Source of the DNA: Bordetella parapertussis | GTDB taxonomy: Bacteria > Pseudomonadota > Gammaproteobacteria > Burkholderiales > Casimicrobiaceae | DNA: 39,996 nucleotides | Direction of reading: 5' to 3' | NCBI GenBank assembly: GCA_943331295.2 | Contig: CALQLA020000043.1 | Span: forward strand, 1-39,996 | In this document: in pieces, positions 7,710 through 16,835 of the stretch | Position numbering within the stretch: the first letter of the stretch is position 1 | How the letters are laid out: each line of letters begins with the position of its first letter | The notes under the pieces: generated by a model | Database searches by the model: none | Seen by the model: the letters and a program-made list of their open reading frames with translations, nothing else | Told to the model about the DNA's origin: nothing | Translations under genes and position numbers: made by a program

Positions 7710-8845
7710 AGCTCGGCATCGTCCGCCAGCGCTACACGCCGTTCGGCGGCGCCGAGCGCTTCGTGGAGCGCGCGATCGACGCGCTCGAGGCGCGCGGCGT
7801 CGACATCCGCGTCTACACGCGGCGCTGGCCGGACAACGCGAGCCCGCGCGTCCGGCCGGTGATCTGCAATCCGTTCTACGTCGGCAGCTGGTGGCGCGAC
7901 GCGAGCTTCGCGCGGGCGGTGCGCGCGTCGCTGGCGCGCGACCGGCCCGACGTCGTCCAGTCGCACGAACGGATCGAGGGCTGCGACATCTTCCGCGCCG
8001 GCGACGGCGTGCACCGCGAGTGGCTGGACGAGCGCATCCGCACCGGCGACCGGTTCGAGCGCGCGCGGATCAATGCCAACCCGTATCACCGCTACCTGCT
8101 CGACGCGGAAGCGCGGATGTTCGCGAGCCCGGCATTGAAGGCGGTGATCTGCATCTCGGAGATGGTGCGCGCCGACGTGCAGCGGCACTTCGCCGTGCCC
8201 GACGCGAAGCTGCACGTCATCTACAACGCGATCGACCCCACCCAATTCAGCCCCGCCGTGCGAGCGAACCGCGACGCGACGCGCGCCGCGCTGGGCCTTG
8301 CGGCGGGCGACGTCGCCTTCCTGCTGGTCGGCTCGGGCTATGCGCGCAAGGGGGTCGCCACCGCGATCCGTGCGCTCGCGCGGCTGCCGGCCGCCGCGCG
8401 CCTGGTCGTCGTCGGGCGGGACAAGTCGCCCGCGCGCTACGCACGCCTCGCGCAGGCGATGGGCGTGGCCGACCGCGTGGTGTTCGAAGGCCCCCGGCAG
8501 GACGTGAAGAAATACCTGGGCGCCGCCGACGCCTTCGTGCTGCCGACCCTCTACGACCCGCTGTCGAACGCCGTGCTGGAGGCGCTCGCCTGCGGGCTGC
8601 CGGTGGTCACCAGCCTGCGCTGCGGCGCCGGCGAGCTCGTCGTCGCGCACGATGCCGGCTGGACCTGCGATGCGCGCGACGACGACGCCTTCGCCGCGCG
8701 GATGACCGTGCTGCTGGACCCGGACGAACGCGCCGCGCGGTCGACGCGCGCAGTCGCAGCCGTGGCGGCGCTGACCCCCGACGCGATGAGCCGCCGCCTG
8801 CTCGACCTCTACGGCACGCTGCTGGGGCAGGCGGCCGGGATATAA
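7706..8845 (+). CDS. GT4 glycosyltransferase, WaaG-like
   Basis: A 379-residue retaining glycosyltransferase with two Rossmann domains. The N-terminus has the FGGAERF loop with IRVYTRRW, as in WaaG (UDP-glucose:heptosyl-LPS glucosyltransferase). The second domain begins with VGSGYARKGV, followed by VVVGRDKS. The donor-site region is FVLPTLYDPLSNAVLEALACGLPVV, where the E-x7-E motif appears as D-x6-E and is slightly unusual. It overlaps the upstream heptosyltransferase by 4 bp, so both should act on the same LPS core. The sugar donor cannot be told from sequence. Confidence 0.87.
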   Translation: MKLGIVRQRYTPFGGAERFVERAIDALEARGVDIRVYTRRWPDNASPRVRPVICNPFYVGSWWRDASFARAVRASLARDRPDVVQSHERIEGCDIFRAGDGVHREWLDERIRTGDRFERARINANPYHRYLLDAEARMFASPALKAVICISEMVRADVQRHFAVPDAKLHVIYNAIDPTQFSPAVRANRDATRAALGLAAGDVAFLLVGSGYARKGVATAIRALARLPAAARLVVVGRDKSPARYARLAQAMGVADRVVFEGPRQDVKKYLGAADAFVLPTLYDPLSNAVLEALACGLPVVTSLRCGAGELVVAHDAGWTCDARDDDAFAARMTVLLDPDERAARSTRAVAAVAALTPDAMSRRLLDLYGTLLGQAAGI

Positions 8846-8846
8846 T
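8841..8846 (+). promoter_or_regulatory. Consensus -10 hexamer upstream of asparagine-synthase gene 1
   Basis: A perfect TATAAT at 8841-8846 overlaps the stop codon of the preceding gene, 93 bp before the next start. In such GC-rich DNA the match is notable, but no TTGACA-like -35 is visible at 16-18 bp. If used, it would give the amidotransferase block its own transcript. Confidence 0.35.
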
Positions 8847-8938
8847 CGCCTCCGGCCCGCTGCCGCCGACCTCGCGGCCTGCCCGCCGTCGCGGACCGCA
8901 CGCCGGCAATCGAACGGGCACCGTCACGCGACGACTCC

Positions 8939-10804
8939 ATGTGCGGCATCACCGGTTACCTTAGCGACGATCCCCGCGCCCGCGACGCGCTGCCGCGGAT
9001 GACCGCGGCGCTCGCGCATCGCGGCCCCGACGCCGACGGCTTCCACGTCGACGGTCCGCTGGGCTTCGGCCATCGGCGGCTCAAGGTGATCGACCCCGCC
9101 GGCAGCCTGCAGCCGCTGCTCGCGGCCGACGGCAGCATCGCCGTCGTGTTCAACGGCGAGATCTACAACTTCCGCGAACTGCGCGCCGAGCTGGCGGCCG
9201 CCGGCCACGTGTTCCGCACCAACGGCGACGGCGAGGTGCTGATCCACGGCTGGCGCGCGTGGGGCGAGACGATGCTGGAGCGCCTGCGCGGCATGTTCGC
9301 GTTCGCGCTGTGGGACCGGAACCGGCGCCGGCTGTTCCTGGCGCGCGACCACCTCGGCGTGAAGCCGCTCTACTACGCGTGGCACGCGGGCGCGCTCGTC
9401 TTCGGCTCCGAACTGAAGGCGCTGCTGCCGTTTCCGGGACTGCCGCGCGCGCTCGACATGGACGCGCTCGCGCAGTACCTCGAGTGCCAGTACATCCCGG
9501 CGCCCTACAGCATCTACCAGGCCGTGCGCAAGCTGCCGGCCGGGCACTGGCTGGCCGTCGACGGCGGCACGCTGTCCACCGGCGCGTTCTGGACGCCCTC
9601 GTACGTGCCGAAGCACGCGCTGGCGCCCGCCGCGGCCGTCGACGGGCTCGACCGCGAACTCGGGCGGTCGATCGAGTCGATGCTGGTCGCCGACGTCCCG
9701 CTCGGCGCGTTCGTCAGCGGCGGCGTCGATTCCGGCCTGATCGCCGCGATGGCCACGCGAATCGCCGGCCGGCCGCTCGACACGTTCAACCTGGGCTTCA
9801 CCGGCAATGCCGTCGGCAGCGAGCACGTCGAGGCCGCGCGCGTCGCGCAGCACGTCGGCGCGCGCCACCATTGCCTGATGCTGTCGCCGGAGGACGTGCT
9901 GCCCGCGCTCGACCGCTGGGTCGGCGTGTTCGACGAGCCCTTTGGCGACCAGGCCGCGCTGCCGACGATGCTGCTGTCCGAATACGCGCGCCGGACCGTG
10001 ACCGTCGTGCTGACCGGCGAAGGCGCCGACGAGGTGTTCGGCGGCTACGGCAACTACGTGAAGCGGATGCGCGAGGAGCGCGTGACCGGCGTGCTGGGCG
10101 CGCGCGGCTCGCCGCTGCCGTGGCTGCTGCGCCGGCTGCCGCCGCGGCTCGCGCGCGACCGCCTGCTGAAGGCCGCCGCCGAGACGCGCGGGCGCCGCTA
10201 CGCGACGATCCCCAACATCTTCGAGGCGCTGCTGCGCCGCGAATACTTCACCGATGCGTTCAACGCCGCGGGCAGCGCGCGGATCGCCGACCGCGCCGAG
10301 GCCTTCTACGCCGAGTGCGATTCGCCGGCCTACCTCGACCACCTGCTCAACATCGACGCGCGGCTGTGGCTGCCCGACGACCTGCTCGCCAAGGTGGACC
10401 GCGCGACGATGGCCTATTCGCTGGAGGCGCGCGTGCCCTACCTCGACCACGACTTCTACGGCTGGTGCGCGCGGCTCGATCCGGACCTCAAGGTGCGCGG
10501 CGACGCGCGCAAGTTCCTGCTGAAGGAGCTGGCCGGGCGCTACCTGCCGCAGGACATCGTCCACCGGCCGAAGCAGGGCTTCATGATGCCGCTCGAGCGC
10601 TGGCTCGCGCGCGAGCTGGCCCCGGAACTCGCCGCGGCGCTGGGGCCTTCCGGCCTCGCGCGGCGCGGCATCGTCCGCCCCGAGGCGATCCGCCGGCTGC
10701 TGGCCGAGCATGCGTCGGGTCGCAAGAACCACGCGATGCGGCTGTGGGTGCTGCTGATCCTCGAGCGCTGGTTCGCGCAGTACGAGCCGGAGTTCGCGCT
10801 GTGA
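8939..10804 (+). CDS. Asparagine synthase (glutamine-hydrolysing)-like amidotransferase 1
   Basis: A 621-residue two-domain enzyme. The N-terminal class II glutaminase begins MCGITGYL, so Cys2 is the nucleophile after Met removal, with NGEIYNF near 73 and the HRGPDADG block. The C-terminal ATP-pyrophosphatase domain carries SGGVDS at about 260-265 and TGEGADEVFGGY at about 360. In housekeeping AsnB this adenylates aspartate and makes asparagine. In polysaccharide loci, homologues amidate uronic acids. The location between two LPS-type GT4 genes favours sugar or lipid amidation here, but asparagine synthesis cannot be excluded. The end overlaps the next gene (GTGA). Confidence 0.9.
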   Translation: MCGITGYLSDDPRARDALPRMTAALAHRGPDADGFHVDGPLGFGHRRLKVIDPAGSLQPLLAADGSIAVVFNGEIYNFRELRAELAAAGHVFRTNGDGEVLIHGWRAWGETMLERLRGMFAFALWDRNRRRLFLARDHLGVKPLYYAWHAGALVFGSELKALLPFPGLPRALDMDALAQYLECQYIPAPYSIYQAVRKLPAGHWLAVDGGTLSTGAFWTPSYVPKHALAPAAAVDGLDRELGRSIESMLVADVPLGAFVSGGVDSGLIAAMATRIAGRPLDTFNLGFTGNAVGSEHVEAARVAQHVGARHHCLMLSPEDVLPALDRWVGVFDEPFGDQAALPTMLLSEYARRTVTVVLTGEGADEVFGGYGNYVKRMREERVTGVLGARGSPLPWLLRRLPPRLARDRLLKAAAETRGRRYATIPNIFEALLRREYFTDAFNAAGSARIADRAEAFYAECDSPAYLDHLLNIDARLWLPDDLLAKVDRATMAYSLEARVPYLDHDFYGWCARLDPDLKVRGDARKFLLKELAGRYLPQDIVHRPKQGFMMPLERWLARELAPELAAALGPSGLARRGIVRPEAIRRLLAEHASGRKNHAMRLWVLLILERWFAQYEPEFAL

Positions 10805-11928
10805 CGCGGCCGCTCTCCATCGTCCACACCGAGAACTCCTGCGGCTGGGGCGGGCAGGAGATCCGCATCCTGACCGAGGCGCGCGCGATGCAGGACCGCG
10901 GCCACCGCCTGACGCTGATCGCGCCGCCCGAGGCGCCGATCGCCGCGGCCGGCGTCAGGATGGGCCTCACCGTCGTCACGCTGCCGATCCGGAAGAAGCG
11001 CCTGCCCGCGCTCCTCGCGCTGCGCGGCTGGCTCGCGGCGCACCGCGACGAAGTCGACGTGCTGAACTCGCACAGCTCGACCGACAGCTGGCTCTGCGCG
11101 CTCGCCGGCGCGACATTGCGCCACCCGCCGCCGATCGTCCGGACGCGCCATGTGTCGACCACCGTGCACAACCGGATCGGCACGCGCTGGCTGTACGTCC
11201 ACGCCACGCGCCACATCGTCACGACCGGCGAGGCGCTGCGCCGGCAGCTCGCGCGCGACAACGGCATCCCCCTCGACCGGATGACGTCGATCCCGACCGG
11301 CATCGACCTCGCGCGCTTCGTGCCGGGCGACGCGCCGGCCGCGCGCGCGCGGCTCGTGCTGCCGGAGCGCCCGACGCTGGGCATCGTCGCCACGCTGCGC
11401 GACTGGAAAGGCCACGAATACCTGTTCGAGGCGCTCGCCGCCAACCGCGACGCATGGCACGACTGGCAGGTCGTCGTCGTCGGCGACGGCCCCTACCGCG
11501 ATCGCCTCGACGCGCGCCTCGCGAAGCTCGGGCTCACCGACGCGATCCGCTTCGCCGGGCAGCAGGAGGACGTCGTGCCGTGGCTGCAGGCGCTCGATCT
11601 CTTCACGCTGCCGTCGTTCGGCGAGGAAGGCGTGCCGCAGGCGATCATGCAGGCGATGGCCTGCGGCCTGCCCGTCGTCTCCACGCCGGTCGGCGCGATC
11701 GCCGAGGCGGTCGACGCCGGGGTCACGGGCCTCATCGTCGAACCGCGCTCGGCGGCATCGCTGGCGGCGGGGCTCGCCACGCTGCGCGACGACGCCGCGC
11801 TGCGCGCGCGCTTTTCCGCCGCCGCGCGCACGCGCGCCGAACGCGATTTCGGCATCGACCGGATGGTGACGCGGATGGAGGCGGTGTTCCGCGCCGCGCT
11901 GCCCACACCGCCCGCCGGGGGACGCTGA
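10801..11928 (+). CDS. GT4 glycosyltransferase
   Basis: A 375-residue GT4 enzyme with a GTG start overlapping the previous stop. The N-terminus has the classic GWGGQEIRI loop. The second domain begins with LGIVATLRDWKGH and VVVGDGPYRDRL, and the donor site is FGEEGVPQAIMQAMACGLPVV (E-x7-A in place of the usual E-x7-E). Homologues build LPS core or capsular glycans. It lies exactly between the two amidotransferase genes and probably uses or modifies the same sugar. The donor is unknown. Confidence 0.88.
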   Translation: MTRPLSIVHTENSCGWGGQEIRILTEARAMQDRGHRLTLIAPPEAPIAAAGVRMGLTVVTLPIRKKRLPALLALRGWLAAHRDEVDVLNSHSSTDSWLCALAGATLRHPPPIVRTRHVSTTVHNRIGTRWLYVHATRHIVTTGEALRRQLARDNGIPLDRMTSIPTGIDLARFVPGDAPAARARLVLPERPTLGIVATLRDWKGHEYLFEALAANRDAWHDWQVVVVGDGPYRDRLDARLAKLGLTDAIRFAGQQEDVVPWLQALDLFTLPSFGEEGVPQAIMQAMACGLPVVSTPVGAIAEAVDAGVTGLIVEPRSAASLAAGLATLRDDAALRARFSAAARTRAERDFGIDRMVTRMEAVFRAALPTPPAGGR

Positions 11929-11930
11929 CG

Positions 11931-13763
11931 ATGTGCGGCATCGCCGGCTATTTCGGACAGCGCACGCTCGCCCCCGCCGCGGTCGAGCGGATGATGGCCG
12001 CGCTGCGCCGGCGCGGGCCGGACGCGGAGCACCAGGTGTTCTGGGATGCGGGCTACGCGCGCCGCGACGGGCCCGCGCCCAACGCGCTGCTGCACACCCG
12101 GCTATCGATCATCGACCCGCGCCCCGAGGCCGACCAGCCGATGGGCAACGACGCGGGCGACGTCTGGATCGCCTACAACGGCGAAGTCTACGACTGGCAG
12201 GCGGACGCCGAAACGCTGAAGGCGGCCGGCTACGTGTTCCATACGCGTTCCGACACCGAGTTCATCCTCCACGCCTACGAGCACTGGGGCATCGACTTCG
12301 TGCACCGGCTGCGCGGGATGTTCGCCATCGCGATCTGCGACCTCTCCCGGCGCACGGTCCATGTCGTCCGCGACCGGCTGGGGCTGAAGCCCGTCGTCTA
12401 CGCGCACGACGGCGAGGGCTTCGCGTTCGCGTCGACGGTGCGCGCGCTGCTGCCGTGGCTGCCCCCCGCCGCGCGCGGCTTCTCGGCCGAGGGCATCGAC
12501 GCGTTCCTTGCGCACCGGACGATCCCCGCGCCGCGCACCGTGTTCTCGGCGATGCGGCGGCTGCCGCCCGCGCACTACCTACGCCACGACCTCGCGACCG
12601 GCGCCGTGACGCTCACCGAGTACTGGCAGCCGGCGCCGTCGGCCGAGCCCTGGCAGGAGACCTTCGACGCCGCGATCCGGATGCGCACGGTGGCCGACCG
12701 GCCGCTGGGGCTCTTCCTGTCGTCGGGCATCGACTCGTCGGCGATCGCGTGCCGGCTGGCCGCGCTGGGCTTCAACCACGCGCAGTCGTTCACCGCGGCC
12801 TTCCCGGGCACGTCGTTCGACGAGAGCGCGCTGGCGGGCGAGGCCGCGCGGCGCCTCGGCTTCCCCAACCTCGCGATCGACATCCCGGCTCACGTCGGCG
12901 ACGATTTCGACCGGATCGTCGCCGACCTCGACGAGCCGTTCGCCGACCCGTCCGGCATGCCCACGTGGTACCTGTCGCGCGCGACCACGGCGCACGTCAA
13001 GGTCGTGCTGGGCGGCGACGGCGGCGACGAGCTGTTCGGCGGCTACAAGCGCTACGCCAAGCACCTGCGCACGCGCTGGCGGCAGGGCCTGGTGCTGCGC
13101 GCGCTGCAGGCGCCGGCCGGCATCGGCGGCCGCGGCTGGCAGCGCTTCGCCGACGAGGCGCGGCTCGACTGGGTCGAGGCCTACGCGCTCCGCTTCTCGG
13201 GCATGACCCCGGGCGAGCGCGCGTACCTCGCCCCCGACTTCGCGCCGCCGCCGCACTACTGGCGGCTGCCGGCGGGGCCACTCCCGCGCACGCTGCCGAC
13301 GCTGCTCGAGATCGACCGCCTCAACTACCTGCCCGACTACATCCTGCGCAAGGCCGACCTCTGCACGATGGCGCACGGGCTCGAGATGCGCGCGCCGTTC
13401 CTCGACCACCGGTTCTACGCCGCGGTGCTGGGGCACGCCGACGGGGAGCGCTTCACGACGCCGCCCAAGCGGCTGCTGGCGCCGCTGCTCGCCCCGCTCG
13501 CCGACATGGCGCCGTTCACGCGCAAGAAACGGGGCTTCAACCCGCCGGTGGCCGGCTGGCTGCACGGCGACCTCGCGCCACGGCTGGACGGCCTCGGCGC
13601 GCGGCTCGCCGCCACCACGGCCGGGCAGCTCGACGCGGCGCGCGTCGATGCCTACGTCGCGGCCTGGCGCAACGGCGGCCTGCGCCTATCCGAGCAGGTG
13701 CTGCAGTTCGTGCTGCTCGACGAGTCCCTCGCGCAACTCGCGGCGCAGGCCGCGCTCGACTGA
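11931..13763 (+). CDS. Asparagine synthase-like amidotransferase 2
   Basis: A 610-residue paralogue of the 8939 gene. Cys2 in MCGIAGYF is the glutaminase nucleophile; NGEVYDW replaces the usual NGEIYNF. The synthetase domain has SSGIDSS at about 264-270 in place of SGGVDS, and GGDGGDELFGGY near 362. The ATP-binding SGxDS core is kept. It starts 2 bp after the GT4 stop (TGACGATG), so it is coupled. The two copies are clearly diverged (for example in the PP-loop and in linker length), which argues for two different substrates rather than simple redundancy. Products are unknown; uronamide formation is the best guess from context. Confidence 0.9.
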   Translation: MCGIAGYFGQRTLAPAAVERMMAALRRRGPDAEHQVFWDAGYARRDGPAPNALLHTRLSIIDPRPEADQPMGNDAGDVWIAYNGEVYDWQADAETLKAAGYVFHTRSDTEFILHAYEHWGIDFVHRLRGMFAIAICDLSRRTVHVVRDRLGLKPVVYAHDGEGFAFASTVRALLPWLPPAARGFSAEGIDAFLAHRTIPAPRTVFSAMRRLPPAHYLRHDLATGAVTLTEYWQPAPSAEPWQETFDAAIRMRTVADRPLGLFLSSGIDSSAIACRLAALGFNHAQSFTAAFPGTSFDESALAGEAARRLGFPNLAIDIPAHVGDDFDRIVADLDEPFADPSGMPTWYLSRATTAHVKVVLGGDGGDELFGGYKRYAKHLRTRWRQGLVLRALQAPAGIGGRGWQRFADEARLDWVEAYALRFSGMTPGERAYLAPDFAPPPHYWRLPAGPLPRTLPTLLEIDRLNYLPDYILRKADLCTMAHGLEMRAPFLDHRFYAAVLGHADGERFTTPPKRLLAPLLAPLADMAPFTRKKRGFNPPVAGWLHGDLAPRLDGLGARLAATTAGQLDAARVDAYVAAWRNGGLRLSEQVLQFVLLDESLAQLAAQAALD

Positions 13764-13765
13764 CG

Positions 13766-14920
13766 ATGGGCAGCCGCGCGTGGTCGCGCCCGGTCGTCGT
13801 CGCGCTGGCCGGCGCGCGGATGCTGGGGGCCGCGCTGCCCGGGGCGCGGCGCGCGGCGCCCGCGGCGCCGCGGCGGATCCTGATCGCGCACCACCTGCTG
13901 CTGGGCGACACGATCATGCTGACCCCGCTGGTGGCGAAGTGCCGCGCGCGCTGGCCGGCCGCGGAAATCGTGCTGACCTGCCCGGTGCCCTACGCGCCGC
14001 TCTATTCCGGGCACCCCTACGGCGCGCGCGCCCTGCCCTACGACCCGCGCGACCCGGCGACGCTCGCGGCGCTGCGCAACGACGCCGGCTTCGACCTGGC
14101 GCTCGTCCCGGGCGACAACCGCCTGTCGTGGCTCGCCCGCGCGCTCGACGCGCGCTGGATCGTGGCGTTCGCCGGCGACAGCCCGGCGTACAAGGACTGG
14201 CCGGTCGACGAATTGCGCGACTACCCGGCCGCCCCCGCCGCCTGGGGCGACTTGGTCGCCGGGCTCGTCGACGGCCCGCCGCCCGCGCCCTATCGCGTCG
14301 CCGACTGGCCCGCGCCGGCCGCCGCGGCGTTCACGCTGCCCGCAACCCCGTACTGCGTGCTCCATGCCGGCGCGAGCACGCCGCTCAAGCAGTGGCCCGC
14401 CGAACGCTGGGCGGCCCTCGGCGCGCGGCTCGCGGCGCGCGGCTACGCGGTGGTGCTGTCGGCCGGCCCCGGCGAGGCGCGGCTCGTCGACGCGATCGAC
14501 CCCGACCGCCGGTGGCACAGGCATGCCGGGACGCTGTCGCTGCCGCAACTGTGGCATCTCTTCGCCGGGGCGGCGCTCCTCGTCTGTCCCGATACCGGCG
14601 TCGCCCACCTGGCGCGGCTCGCCGGCACGCCGACGGTGGCGCTGTACGGCCCGGGCTCGGCACGCCTGTCCGGCGCCGGCCGCTTCTGGCGCGACAGCCC
14701 GTTCACCGCGCTGACGATCCCCGACTTCGCCTGCCGCGACCAGGCGATCACGATGAAGCGCGAGGTCGCGTGGATTCGCCGCTGCGAGCGCTTCCCGGGA
14801 ACCGGGCCGGGACAGTGCCCGTCCCCGCGCTGCATGCTGGCGTTGGACGAGGCGATGGTGTGGCGGGCCTGTGCCGCGCGCCTTCCTCGGCTCGAGGTCG
14901 ACGCCACGCCCCCGCGCTGA
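13766..14920 (+). CDS. GT9 family heptosyltransferase-like protein
   Basis: A 384-residue GT9 protein, starting 2 bp after the previous stop. The acceptor domain begins ILIAHHLLLGDTIMLTPLVAK (about 36-56). The donor-binding half has YCVLHAGASTPLKQWP and LLVCPDTGVAHLARLAGTPTVALYGPGS. A roughly 30-residue N-terminal hydrophobic/basic extension may help membrane association. The C-terminal region has several Cys (CRDQ, RRCERF, QCPSPRC), possibly a metal or structural site. It closes the glycosylation block. A role in adding heptose or a related sugar to the LPS core is inferred from the family. Confidence 0.86.
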   Translation: MGSRAWSRPVVVALAGARMLGAALPGARRAAPAAPRRILIAHHLLLGDTIMLTPLVAKCRARWPAAEIVLTCPVPYAPLYSGHPYGARALPYDPRDPATLAALRNDAGFDLALVPGDNRLSWLARALDARWIVAFAGDSPAYKDWPVDELRDYPAAPAAWGDLVAGLVDGPPPAPYRVADWPAPAAAAFTLPATPYCVLHAGASTPLKQWPAERWAALGARLAARGYAVVLSAGPGEARLVDAIDPDRRWHRHAGTLSLPQLWHLFAGAALLVCPDTGVAHLARLAGTPTVALYGPGSARLSGAGRFWRDSPFTALTIPDFACRDQAITMKREVAWIRRCERFPGTGPGQCPSPRCMLALDEAMVWRACAARLPRLEVDATPPR

Positions 14921-14965
14921 CGGCGCCGCCCGAGCGCCGGCGGCCCGCCGGGAAGGCTGGGGCGA

Positions 14966-14971
14966 TATAAT
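14966..14971 (+). promoter_or_regulatory. Consensus -10 hexamer at the head of the lipid-modification locus
   Basis: A perfect TATAAT at 14966-14971 (context GCGATATAATTGG) lies in the 147-bp gap after the GT9 gene and 97 bp before the ATG at 15068. All genes from 15068 to 26910 run on the same strand with gaps of about 120 bp or less, so this is the best candidate promoter for that whole unit. No -35 box is evident. Confidence 0.45.
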
Positions 14972-15067
14972 TGGACGTTCGGACAGGGGTTCCGGAGCGC
15001 GTGCATTTCGCGGCGCAACGACGCGCCCAACAACCGCCCGCTCGGCGGCAACGACTTCTGGAAGTCC

Positions 15068-15694
15068 ATGGGAGATTTCCCGCTGGTATTTCTGACCGCG
15101 ACGATCTGGACCTACTGGTTCACCGTCGGCGCAATGATGGTTCGGATTCGCCGCAGGACCCGCCGGTTCGTGGGGCTCGTCCCGAAGCTGCGCACCGAGC
15201 AGGCGATGTGGCTGGTCTGGGTTCCGCTGGTCGCAGCATGGATGGCGCTGCCCTACCTCGCGCTGGTCCGCACCGCGCCGCCGCTCGGGCTGCCGGCGTT
15301 CGCGCGCGACGAGGCGGTCTATGCGGCGCTGCGCTGGCTGGCCGCGGCGATCGCCGTCGGCTCGCTGCTCGCGACGGTCAAGTGCTGGCGGCGGATGGGC
15401 AAGGACTGGCGCATGGACACCGGCGTCGGGACGCGGACCGAGCTCATCACCGACGGCCTGTTCCGCCGTATCCGGCACCCCATCTATGCGTTCTCGATCC
15501 TGCTGATGGCCGCCTCGGTCGTCATCGTGCCCACGTTGCCGATGCTCGCCATCGCGGCGGTGCACGTCGTGCTGATGAACCTGAAGGCCCGGAGCGAGGA
15601 GCGGTTCCTGCTGCAGAGCCATGGCGAAAACTATCAGCGCTATTTGCGGCAGACGGGTCGCTTCTTTCCGCGGCCCGGTGGCGGCGCGTCCTGA
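15068..15694 (+). CDS. Isoprenylcysteine carboxyl methyltransferase (ICMT)-like membrane methyltransferase
   Basis: A 208-residue membrane protein with about four to five hydrophobic segments. The C-terminal signature of the ICMT/PEMT-like family is clear: ELITDGLFRRIRHPIYAF (about 120-137), where the RHP motif contacts S-adenosylmethionine, then KARSEERFLLQSHGENYQRYL and the end RFFP. The acceptor of bacterial members is mostly unknown (carboxylates, phospholipids or small lipids). It heads the long unit that contains the acyl-chain genes, so a lipid substrate is plausible. The frame is open upstream of the ATG with protein-like sequence (NRPLGGNDFWKS), but there is no standard start codon there. 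Confidence 0.78.
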   Translation: MGDFPLVFLTATIWTYWFTVGAMMVRIRRRTRRFVGLVPKLRTEQAMWLVWVPLVAAWMALPYLALVRTAPPLGLPAFARDEAVYAALRWLAAAIAVGSLLATVKCWRRMGKDWRMDTGVGTRTELITDGLFRRIRHPIYAFSILLMAASVVIVPTLPMLAIAAVHVVLMNLKARSEERFLLQSHGENYQRYLRQTGRFFPRPGGGAS

Positions 15695-15815
15695 GGCCGC
15701 GTCGGCGGACTGCCGAGCGCGATCCGGCGACCGCGCCGCCCGCGCCCGCAGCGGCGGCCGGCAGCACCCGGCTGGCGCCGGCAGTACGCCCCGGCGGCGA
15801 CCACCGGCGTGGCGC

Positions 15816-16835
15816 ATGGCCGCCGCGGCGGTGACGATCGGCGCGCAGTGCGCGCTGGCGGCGCTGCCGCCCGTGGCCGCGCCGCTCCCGTCGTCCGTTC
15901 CGACCGACGCCGCGATCGCGGCGCTCGACCCGGCGCTGGCCGCGCGGATTCTCGCGCTCGACCCCCTCCACCTGTCGGCCGCCGACGTCCGCGACGTCCT
16001 CTCGCAGGCGCCGGCGCCGCGGATCCTCGCGTTTTCCGGCAGCGTCGCGTTCGTGACGATGGCTCCGTTCTCCCGGTTCCTGATCGCGATGGGCTACCCG
16101 GCGGCGCAACTCGCCAATCCGCGCGACGGCGCGCTTTCGGAATCGAGCTTTGCCGGCAGCGCGCGGATCGCCGGGACGCTCGCCTGGTACTACGAGCGCG
16201 ACGGCAGCATGCCGATGCTGGTCGGCCACAGCCAGGGCGGCATGCTGGTCGTGCGCACGCTGCACGAACTGGCCGGCGAGTTCTCGCCGGAAGTCCCGGT
16301 GTGGAACCCGCTGACCGACGAGGCGGAGCCGCGCGCGACGATCGTCGACCCGGCCACCGGCGCGCCGCGACCAGTCGTCGGCCTCACGGTGCCCTACGCG
16401 ACGGCGATCGCCACTGGTCGCCTGCCGCGGCTTCTGCTCGGGCAATGGTCGATGCTGTCCCGGCTGCGCCGGATTCCCGACACGGTGCGGGAATTCACCG
16501 GCTTCTCGCTGCCGTTCGACCCGATTGCCGGCGAGTTCGGCGGCTCGGAGCCCTATCAGGCGACAGGCACGGCCGAGGTGCGCAACGTCCTGCTGCCGGC
16601 GGGCTACAGCCACATCGACCTGCCGCGGGCGGAGCATCTTGCGGCCGATCCGGCCCTGCGCGCCTGGATCGAGGCCTACGTCCCGGCCGCGACCCCGCCG
16701 GCGCTGCCCGAGGCCGGCGGCGCCGACGCGTCGAACCTGCTCCACGCCGCCGACATCTGGTACAGCGTCAGGAAGCACTGGTGCCTCGAAGCCCAGCGCC
16801 GCATCCGCGCGCAACAGGGACGGGCCGCGCAGTGA
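15816..16835 (+). CDS. Exported alpha/beta-hydrolase-like protein with GHSQGG motif, paralogue 1
   Basis: A 339-residue protein whose N-terminus is a signal-peptide-like Ala-rich segment. The conserved core has a nucleophile elbow GHSQGG (Ser about 139) after a strand PMLV, as in alpha/beta hydrolases. The C-terminal signature is WYSVRKHWCLEAQ. It is a clear paralogue of the 18130 lipoprotein: shared blocks are AWYYERDG, VWNPLTD, RPVVGL, QWSM and the C-terminus. The putative acyltransferase at 16832 starts inside its last codons (GTGA). I do not recognise a named family. Hydrolase, lipase or acyl-transfer activity is inferred from the elbow motif. The start is uncertain; ATG 15816 is the first after the ICMT gene. 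Confidence 0.7.
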   Translation: MAAAAVTIGAQCALAALPPVAAPLPSSVPTDAAIAALDPALAARILALDPLHLSAADVRDVLSQAPAPRILAFSGSVAFVTMAPFSRFLIAMGYPAAQLANPRDGALSESSFAGSARIAGTLAWYYERDGSMPMLVGHSQGGMLVVRTLHELAGEFSPEVPVWNPLTDEAEPRATIVDPATGAPRPVVGLTVPYATAIATGRLPRLLLGQWSMLSRLRRIPDTVREFTGFSLPFDPIAGEFGGSEPYQATGTAEVRNVLLPAGYSHIDLPRAEHLAADPALRAWIEAYVPAATPPALPEAGGADASNLLHAADIWYSVRKHWCLEAQRRIRAQQGRAAQ

